From positions 1 through 12,259 of the forward strand of contig JAFUGB010000061.1 of the NCBI GenBank assembly GCA_017469605.1: DNA of 12,259 nucleotides, in the 5' to 3' direction. Source of the DNA: Clostridia bacterium (GTDB lineage: Bacteria > Bacillota > Clostridia > Christensenellales > Aristaeellaceae). Position 1 is the stretch's first letter. Each line of letters starts with the position of its first letter. The notes under the pieces were generated by a model that was given only the letters and a program-made list of their open reading frames with translations, ran no database searches and was not told the origin of the DNA. The position numbers and the translations under genes are program-made. Shown here piece by piece: positions 1-4,435 of this stretch.

Positions 1-491
1 CTGGTGTGGTTCATCACAAAATCCAGGCACAGGGCGATGCCCTGAGCATGGCAGGCTTCGGCCAGGGCATACAGATCGTCCATGGTGCCCAGCTCGGGCT
101 GGACCTTCCGGAAATCGCTGACAGCATAGCCGCCGTCGCTGCGGCCCCTGGGGCTTTCCAGCAGCGGCATCAGGTGCAGGTAGTTGACCCCGCAGTCGGC
201 AATATAATCCAGCTTATCCTTTACGCCCTGCAGCGTGCCCGCAAAGGCGTTTACATACATCAGCATGCCTGCCAGCGCATGTCCTTTGTACCAGCCGGGC
301 GTGGCTTCCCGGGCCCGGTCCATGGTTTTCAGGGCTTCGGGCCGCTGCTCCCAGGCGCGCCGCAGCATGTCGCAAAAATAGCTGTATGCCTGCATATCGC
401 TATGGTAAAGCTCACAGTAAAGCCACTTGAGCTCGTCCTCATGACGCGCGAAACGGGCTGCAAACTCGGGTGCCCAATCGGTGCGGTTCAT
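1..491 (-). CDS. Amylosucrase-like GH13 glycosidase, N-terminal part (cut by window edge)
   Basis: Only the first 163 codons are present; the gene runs off the left edge. Enzymes of this type (GH13 subfamily 4) act on sucrose and transfer glucose to alpha-1,4-glucan or hydrolyse it. The visible part has the helical N-terminal domain (about residues 1-85) and the start of the (beta/alpha)8 barrel: YVNAFAGTLQGVKDKL, then YLHLMPLLESP, then SDGGYAV at about 118-124, ELGTMDDL, and DFVMNHTS at about 157-164. The last is GH13 conserved region I. The combination YLHLMPL, SDGGYAVS and LGTMDDL is typical of amylosucrases. The catalytic Asp and Glu lie outside the window, so sucrose specificity is inferred. 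The ATG follows GGAGGA (revcomp at 498-503) at a normal distance. No signal peptide is seen, so it is probably cytoplasmic. It is divergent from the flavoprotein gene. Confidence 0.88.
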   Translation of the reverse strand, partial: MNRTDWAPEFAARFARHEDELKWLYCELYHSDMQAYSYFCDMLRRAWEQRPEALKTMDRAREATPGWYKGHALAGMLMYVNAFAGTLQGVKDKLDYIADCGVNYLHLMPLLESPRGRSDGGYAVSDFRKVQPELGTMDDLYALAEACHAQGIALCLDFVMNHT

Positions 492-553
492 GGCGCATCC
501 TCCTTCGGAACCGGCATTCGGGGTTCCTGTAATATATGGATCACTCTTTTTTG

Positions 554-582
554 ATTATATCAGGGAGAGCAAGGAAAAGCAA
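554..582 (-). promoter_or_regulatory. Promoter of the amylosucrase-like gene
   Basis: On the minus strand TTGCTT (582-577) is followed after 17 bp by a perfect TATAAT (559-554). TG one base before the -10 makes it an extended -10 (TGATATAAT). The predicted start is near 547, giving a leader of about 55 nt before the ATG. This is a sigma-A type promoter by sequence only. Confidence 0.75.
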
Positions 583-604
583 CCGAAAAAACAAAAAGTT
601 GAGC

Positions 605-633
605 TTGCTTTCATCTGTTCCATATGGTAAAAT
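605..633 (+). promoter_or_regulatory. Promoter of the FAD oxidoreductase gene
   Basis: TTGCTT (605-610), a 17 bp spacer and TAAAAT (628-633) fit a sigma-A promoter. The -35 hexamer is identical to that of the divergent amylosucrase promoter, and the two -35 boxes are 22 bp apart. The start would fall near 640, inside the palindrome at 634-655. Confidence 0.65.
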
Positions 634-655
634 TACTTGTTACGGTTAACAAGTA
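634..655. promoter_or_regulatory. Operator-like palindrome over the transcription start
   Basis: TACTTGTTA (634-642) and TAACAAGTA (647-655) are perfect inverted 9-mers around a 4-nt centre CGGT. It begins directly after the predicted -10 of the flavoprotein gene, so a bound repressor would block transcription start. Shorter arms CGGTT/AACCG (643-647 and 664-668) and ACGGT/ACCGT (642-646 and 655-659) overlap it. The match to a catabolite (cre) site is imperfect. The regulator family is not determined. Confidence 0.55.
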
Positions 656-682
656 CCGTGATCAACCGGAGGGAATTACGCA

Positions 683-2053
683 ATGCAATATGATGTGATC
701 ATCATCGGCGCGGGGCCGGGCGGCATTTATACCGCGTATGAGTTAAAAAAGCTGGACAAAAACCTGAAAATCGCCGTGTTTGAGGGCGGGCATCCGCTGG
801 AAAAGCGGCACTGTCCCATTGACGGCGATAAAGTAAAAAGCTGCGTCGGCTGCAAGAGCTGCTCCATTATGAGCGGCTTTGGCGGCGCGGGCGCTTTTTC
901 GGACGGCAAGTACAACATCACCAACAGCTTTGGAGGCACGCTGTACGAGTATATTGGCAAAAAGCAGGCGCTGGACCTGATGCGCTATGTGGACGAGATC
1001 AACCTGAGCCATGGCGGCGAAGGCACCAAGCTGTACAGCACGGCGGGCACCAAATTCAAAAAAATCTGCATTCAGAATAAACTGAACCTGCTGGATGCCT
1101 CCGTGCGCCACCTGGGGACCGATATCAACTATGTGGTACTGCAAAACCTGTACGCGGAGCTCCGGGATCAGGTGGATTTCCATTTTGAAACGCCGGTGAA
1201 TACCATCCGCGTGCTGGAGGACGGCTATGAGGTGCGGACCGAAACCGGCGCGTACATCTGCCAAAAATGCGTGGTCAGCGTGGGCCGCAGCGGCAGCAAG
1301 TGGATTGAAAAGGTCTGCCATGAGCTGGGCATCGGTACCCATTCCAACCGGGTAGATATCGGCGTGCGGGTGGAGCTGCCCGCCGTGGTGTTCAGCCACC
1401 TGACCGACGAGCTGTACGAAAGCAAAATCGTATACCGCACCGAAAAGTTTGAGGATAACGTGCGCACCTTCTGCATGAACCCCAACGGCGCGGTGGTGAA
1501 CGAGAACACCAACGGCATCGTCACCGTGAACGGCCACAGCTATGAGGACAAGCGCAAGCATACCGAAAATACCAACTTTGCCCTGCTGGTGAGCAAGCAT
1601 TTTTCCGAGCCCTTCAAGGACAGCAACGGCTATGGTGAAAGCATCGCCCGGCTCAGCAACATGCTGGGCGGCGGCGTGATCGTGCAGCGCTTTGGCGACC
1701 TGATCCGCGGCCGCCGCAGCACGGTAAAGCGCGTGGAGGAGGGCAGCGTGACGCCCACCCTGGCGGCCACCCCCGGCGATCTGAGCCTGGTGCTGCCCAA
1801 ACGCGTGCTGGACGGCATCATTGAAATGATCTACGCCCTGGACCGCATCGCTCCCGGCACGGCCAACGACGATACGCTGCTTTACGGGGTGGAGGTCAAG
1901 TTTTACAATATGGAAGTGGATGTGAACGAGCACCTGGAAACCCGCTATCCCGGCCTGTACGTTATCGGTGACGGCAGCGGCATCACCCATTCGCTGTCCC
2001 ATGCCTCGGCCAGCGGCGTGTATGTGGCCAGGGATATGCTGGAACGGCAATGA
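683..2053 (+). CDS. FAD-dependent oxidoreductase, COG2509 type
   Basis: This 456-residue protein belongs by appearance to the uncharacterised FAD-dependent dehydrogenases (COG2509). The N-terminal Rossmann fold has DVIIIGAGPGG (GxGxxG at residues 9-14) and the ribose-binding acid at the end of strand 2 (VFEGG, E34). A cysteine cluster follows, C44, C54, C57 and C60, leading into SIMSGFGGAGAFSDGK (61-76), a hallmark of this group. The C-terminal FAD motif is GLYVIGDGSGITHSLSHA near residues 427-444. Its substrate and electron partner are unknown. No signal peptide or membrane segment is visible, so it is probably cytoplasmic. The ATG follows GGAGGG (668-673) at 9 nt spacing. It appears monocistronic, with its own promoter and palindrome upstream and plsX starting from a separate promoter. 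Confidence 0.85.
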   Translation: MQYDVIIIGAGPGGIYTAYELKKLDKNLKIAVFEGGHPLEKRHCPIDGDKVKSCVGCKSCSIMSGFGGAGAFSDGKYNITNSFGGTLYEYIGKKQALDLMRYVDEINLSHGGEGTKLYSTAGTKFKKICIQNKLNLLDASVRHLGTDINYVVLQNLYAELRDQVDFHFETPVNTIRVLEDGYEVRTETGAYICQKCVVSVGRSGSKWIEKVCHELGIGTHSNRVDIGVRVELPAVVFSHLTDELYESKIVYRTEKFEDNVRTFCMNPNGAVVNENTNGIVTVNGHSYEDKRKHTENTNFALLVSKHFSEPFKDSNGYGESIARLSNMLGGGVIVQRFGDLIRGRRSTVKRVEEGSVTPTLAATPGDLSLVLPKRVLDGIIEMIYALDRIAPGTANDDTLLYGVEVKFYNMEVDVNEHLETRYPGLYVIGDGSGITHSLSHASASGVYVARDMLERQ

Positions 2054-2056
2054 AGG

Positions 2057-2134
2057 CTGAAAAAATGAAAAACAATTGGTGAAGGGGCCTGCTTCGCTCG
2101 TCCTCGCCGGCGATTGCCTGTTTTCATCTTTCAG
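2057..2134. repeat. Imperfect inverted repeat just after the flavoprotein stop
   Basis: CTGAAA (2057-2062) and ATGAAAA (2065-2071) pair with TTTTCAT (2121-2127) and TTTCAG (2129-2134). They are separated by an AA/C internal loop; CA/TG extends the stem. Inside, GGTGA (2078-2082) can pair with TCGCC (2104-2108). It begins 4 nt after the TGA. It could form the 3' end structure of the flavoprotein mRNA, but it is AT-rich and not a standard terminator. No better terminator was found for this gene. Confidence 0.3.
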
Positions 2135-2160
2135 TCCTTGGCCCTTGATTGCATTCATCT

Positions 2161-2195
2161 AAAAAAGAACCCCACAGGAACCTGTTCCTGCGGGG
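2161..2195 (-). terminator. Intrinsic terminator on the minus strand
   Basis: On the minus strand the stem is CCCCGCAGGAA, loop CAGG, TTCCTGTGGGG, followed directly by TTCTTTTTT (2169-2161). The one non-Watson-Crick pair (2174/2191) is G-U on the minus-strand RNA but A-C on the plus-strand RNA. There is no U-tract on the plus side. Both points fix the orientation. Confidence 0.8.
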
Positions 2196-2325
2196 CGGAC
2201 CGCCATGCGCGGTCGCTTGAAGCGGGGACGATGCAGGGAGAACACATCGCCCCGCGTCGTCTTATCCGCCTTGACAGCCTGCTTTCTTCCTGCTGTCAGC
2301 TTCAGTATATCCCGGCGCAGCGCCG
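2161..2325 (-). ncRNA. Candidate structured non-coding RNA (class unknown)
   Basis: No convincing protein gene lies in 2054-2408. Reading the minus strand from about 2325 down to 2161 there are consecutive stem-loops: CGGC/GCCG (2313-2325), a 7 bp stem at 2272-2298 with a 13-nt loop, an 11 bp stem with one bulge (GCGGGG plus CGATG, 2222-2255), a 6 bp stem GACCGC/GCGGTC (2198-2214), and a strong terminator. The terminator works only on the minus strand, where no protein gene precedes it, so an RNA gene of about 150-200 nt is the simplest reading. I could not match it to 6S RNA, SRP RNA, RNase P RNA or a riboswitch by eye. The 5' end is uncertain. Confidence 0.4.
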
Positions 2326-2376
2326 TTTATGCATGCGCAAAATCTTGTCAAATCGGCCAAAACATGATATACTGAA
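2301..2376. repeat. 11 bp inverted repeat containing two TATACT boxes
   Basis: TTCAGTATATC (2301-2311) is the exact reverse complement of GATATACTGAA (2366-2376), with 54 nt between. The right copy carries the -10 of plsX. The left copy places an identical TATACT on the minus strand, in or near the start of the candidate RNA. It may be a divergent promoter pair, a two-site operator or RNA pairing. Confidence 0.5.
2345..2373 (+). promoter_or_regulatory. Promoter of the plsX operon
   Basis: TTGTCA (2345-2350), a 17 bp spacer and TATACT (2368-2373), with TG at 2365-2366 giving an extended -10. The predicted start is near 2380, a leader of about 29 nt. A short palindrome, ACGTT-TT-AACGT (2379-2390), lies over the start and could be an operator. 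It does not resemble the FapR site I know. Confidence 0.75.
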
Positions 2377-2394
2377 AAACGTTTTAACGTGTAA
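2366..2394 (-). promoter_or_regulatory. Possible minus-strand promoter facing the plsX promoter
   Basis: On the minus strand TTACAC (2394-2389), 17 bp and TATATC (2371-2366) are a weak match to a sigma-A promoter. It would start an RNA near 2358 that runs to the terminator at 2161. An alternative is TTGACA (2351-2346), a perfect -35 overlapping the plsX -35, but its -10 (TAAACG) is poor. Confidence 0.25.
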
Positions 2395-2398
2395 GGAG
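2393..2398 (+). promoter_or_regulatory. plsX ribosome binding site (decides a TTG start)
   Basis: AAGGAG at 2393-2398 lies 1 nt before an in-frame GTG (2400), too close for initiation, and 10 nt before a TTG (2409), which is workable. The TTG also gives the usual short N-terminus before VDAMGGD. Confidence 0.6.
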
Positions 2399-2408
2399 CG
2401 TGAGTGCG

Positions 2409-3416
2409 TTGACGCACATTTATGTGGATGCCATGGGCGGCGATAACGCTCCCGGATGTACGGTGGCGGGTACGCTGGAGGCGCTGCGGGCAAATCCGAA
2501 GCTTTCAGTCACCCTGGCCGGGGATGAACAGGCCATCCGGGCGCTTTTGATCGATGCCGAGGATGTTAAGGACCGATTGACGGTGGAGCATTGCTCCGAA
2601 ACCATTACCAATCATGACGCGCCTGTGCTGGCGGTGCGCACCCGGAAGGACAGCGCCATTGTCAAGGGCATGCTGGCCGTGAGGAATGGGCAGGCCGATG
2701 GCTTTGTATCCGCTGGCTCCACCGGCGCGGTGCTGGCGGGCGGCATGTTCCGCCTGGGCCGCATTGACGGCATTGACAGGCCGGCCCTGGCCCCGCTGAT
2801 GCCCAATGGCAAGGACTTTTTCCTGCTGATCGACTGCGGCGCCAACGTGGACTGCAAGCCCGAGTATCTCCGGCAATTCGCCATCATGGGCGACGCCTAT
2901 ATGCGCTGCGTGCGGCATAAGCCCAATCCCCGGGTGGCGCTGCTCAATATCGGCGCCGAGCCTGAAAAGGGCAACCAGCTGGTAAAGGAAGCCTATCCGC
3001 TGCTGGAAAACACGCCGGTCAACTTTGTTGGCAATGTGGAGGGGCGCGACGTGGCGGCCGACCTGGCCGATGTGATCGTATCGGACGGCTTCGCGGGCAA
3101 CCTGGTGCTCAAAACCATGGAAGGCACGGCTGCCATGCTGCTGGGCATGATGAAGGAGGAGCTCATGGGCTCTGCCCGCAGCAAGCTGGGCGCGCTGCTG
3201 GCCAAGCCCGCCTTTAAAAAGCTCAAAAAGCGCATGGACTATACCGAGGTGGGCGGCGCGCCCATGCTGGGCGTCAAGGGTGCGGTGGTTAAGGCCCATG
3301 GCTCCAGCAACGGACATGCCATCGCCTGCGCCATCCGGCAGGCCGTGACCATGCATGAGGGCGGCGTGGCCCCCGCCATTGAAAAAACGCTGGCTGAAGC
3401 GCTGAAAAGCGAATGA
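2409..3416 (+). CDS. plsX: Phosphate acyltransferase PlsX
   Basis: PlsX converts acyl-ACP and phosphate into acyl-phosphate, the donor used by PlsY to start phosphatidic acid synthesis; it is a peripheral membrane enzyme. With the TTG start the protein has 335 residues, normal for the family. Motifs seen: VDAMGGDNAPG (6-16), SAGSTGAVLAGG (101-112; usually SAGNTGA), NIGAEPEKGN (180-189) and DGFAGNLVLKTMEG (226-239). The GTG at 2400 would add three residues but lies almost on the ribosome binding site. The gene is first in a five-gene run and is followed after 45 bp by acpP, whose product carries its substrate. The usual partners fapR, fabD, fabG and fabH are not present here. Confidence 0.95.
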   Translation: MTHIYVDAMGGDNAPGCTVAGTLEALRANPKLSVTLAGDEQAIRALLIDAEDVKDRLTVEHCSETITNHDAPVLAVRTRKDSAIVKGMLAVRNGQADGFVSAGSTGAVLAGGMFRLGRIDGIDRPALAPLMPNGKDFFLLIDCGANVDCKPEYLRQFAIMGDAYMRCVRHKPNPRVALLNIGAEPEKGNQLVKEAYPLLENTPVNFVGNVEGRDVAADLADVIVSDGFAGNLVLKTMEGTAAMLLGMMKEELMGSARSKLGALLAKPAFKKLKKRMDYTEVGGAPMLGVKGAVVKAHGSSNGHAIACAIRQAVTMHEGGVAPAIEKTLAEALKSE

Positions 3417-3461
3417 AGTATTTTTACAGGCAATACCCTATGTACAGAAGGAGGCAGCAAC

Positions 3462-3689
3462 ATGACATTTGATAAGGTGAAAACGTTGATTTCCCAACAG
3501 CTCAAGGTGCCCGCGGACAAGGTGACCCTGGACGCCCGCCTGGTGGAGGACCTGGGCGCCGACAGCGCCAACGTGATGGTGCTGATCATGGAAGTGGAGG
3601 ATCAGTTTGGCATCATGGTGGAGGACGACGCCATTATGACGCTCAAGACTGTGCAGGATGTGGTGGGCTACATCGATTCCAAAATGTAA
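3462..3689 (+). CDS. acpP: Acyl carrier protein
   Basis: This is a 75-residue acidic helical protein of normal ACP length. It carries growing acyl chains on a phosphopantetheine arm attached by ACP synthase to the serine in DLGADSANV (S35). FAS-type ACPs normally read DSL; here the residue after the serine is alanine and the next is asparagine. That leucine takes part in partner recognition in the family, so the change is notable, although the rest (LVEDLGADS, VEDQFGI, TVQDVVGYI) is standard. The ATG follows AGAAGGAGG (3446-3454) with 7 nt spacing, the strongest ribosome binding site in the window and in keeping with high expression. It lies between plsX and rnc, a common Firmicute arrangement. 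A role as a specialised ACP cannot be excluded. Confidence 0.93.
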   Translation: MTFDKVKTLISQQLKVPADKVTLDARLVEDLGADSANVMVLIMEVEDQFGIMVEDDAIMTLKTVQDVVGYIDSKM

Positions 3690-3695
3690 GGAACC

Positions 3696-3749
3696 CCGCG
3701 GGTGGAAAACAGGCTGCCGTTTGCTGCGCAGCCCGTTTTCTGTGCGCGG
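3696..3749 (+). promoter_or_regulatory. Long imperfect hairpin in the acpP-rnc spacer, possible RNase III site
   Basis: The arms are CCGCG (3696-3700)/CGCGG (3745-3749), a G/G mismatch, three G-U pairs (3702-3704 with 3741-3743), GAAAAC (3705-3710)/GTTTTC (3735-3740), an A/C mismatch, and GGCTG (3712-3716)/CAGCC (3729-3733), with a 12-nt loop. This makes about 21 rows, near two helical turns. It ends 2 nt before the rnc ribosome binding site (3752-3757). RNase III cuts its own leader in E. coli; a similar role here is inferred. There is no U-tract, so it is not a classical terminator. Confidence 0.45.
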
Positions 3750-3763
3750 ATAAGGAGAATAAC

Positions 3764-4435
3764 GTGGATTTGACAGCACTGGAAACAGCCATCGGCTACC
3801 GTTTCCATCAGCAGGCGTATCTGCGCTTGGCGCTCACCCACCCCTCCTGCGGGCCGCAGAACAACCAGCGGCTGGAATTCCTGGGGGACGCGGTGCTGCA
3901 GCTGGCCATGAGCGATATTGTATTTCATGCCCATCCCGAGGAAGAGGAGGGCGGCATGACTTTTTTGCGTGCCCGCATGGTGCGGGAGGAAACGCTGTGC
4001 TCCGTGGCCAGGCAGTTGCGCCTGGGGGCGTACATGCGCATGGATCACGGCTGCGAAATGACCGGCGGCCGCCAGCGTCCCGCCGTGCTGGCCGACGCCA
4101 TGGAGGCCGTGCTGGCCGCCATCTATCTGGACGGGGGCTTTGGCGAAGCCGCCCGGGTGGTGCGCGCCCTCTGGCCCAGGGAACAGGAAGTGCCCCTTCC
4201 GGTCACCGATAATAAAACGGCCCTGCAGGAGCTGCTGCAGGCCCATGGCCTGCCTTCGCCGGAATACCGCACCATTGCCGAAGAGGGCCCTGCCCACCTG
4301 CGGGTATTTACCGTGGCGGTGTACAGCCAGGGCCAACCCATTGGCCAGGGCGCGGGCAACAGCAAAAAGAAGGCCGAGCAGGCCGCGGCGGGTTTGGCTT
4401 TGCAGGCGCTGCGCGGCGCGGAGGAAAATAAATGA
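3764..4435 (+). CDS. rnc: Ribonuclease III
   Basis: RNase III cuts double-stranded RNA as a dimer, maturing rRNA precursors and controlling some mRNAs. The 223 residues hold the catalytic domain (about 1-140) with the signature RLEFLGDAVL (36-45). Metal-binding acids visible are E38, D42, E62, D111 and E114 (LADAMEAVL). The position before the signature arginine is Q35, where E. coli has a glutamate. A double-stranded RNA binding domain spans about 150-217, with the lysine-rich GNSKKKAEQAAA loop. The start is a GTG with AAGGAG (3752-3757) at 6 nt. The stop overlaps the smc start by 4 nt (ATGA), pointing to translational coupling. A strong hairpin in the leader may allow autoregulation. Confidence 0.96.
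   Translation: MDLTALETAIGYRFHQQAYLRLALTHPSCGPQNNQRLEFLGDAVLQLAMSDIVFHAHPEEEEGGMTFLRARMVREETLCSVARQLRLGAYMRMDHGCEMTGGRQRPAVLADAMEAVLAAIYLDGGFGEAARVVRALWPREQEVPLPVTDNKTALQELLQAHGLPSPEYRTIAEEGPAHLRVFTVAVYSQGQPIGQGAGNSKKKAEQAAAGLALQALRGAEENK

Noticed and set aside
638..651. Catabolite control (cre) site in the flavoprotein promoter
   Set aside because: At least two defined positions of the cre consensus are wrong, and the symmetry centre does not fall on the CG. It is better described as an operator for an unknown regulator.
743..2158. 471-codon open frame on the minus strand opposite the flavoprotein gene
   Set aside because: The plus strand carries a clear FAD enzyme with conserved motifs; the minus frame is His/Ala-rich without any motif and has no ribosome binding site noted.
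2272..2298. Signal recognition particle RNA domain IV (GGAAG and AAGCAGG-like bases in the loop)
   Set aside because: The order and spacing of the conserved bases do not fit the SRP hairpin: the symmetric loop and the GGAA tetraloop closed by its stem are missing.
2114..2446. 110-codon plus-strand frame in the gap before plsX
   Set aside because: It crosses the candidate RNA and the plsX promoter and overlaps the plsX start in another frame. Its composition is not protein-like and no ribosome binding site precedes it.
2505..3356. 283-codon open frame opposite plsX
   Set aside because: Antisense shadow of a strongly conserved gene, with no recognisable motif.
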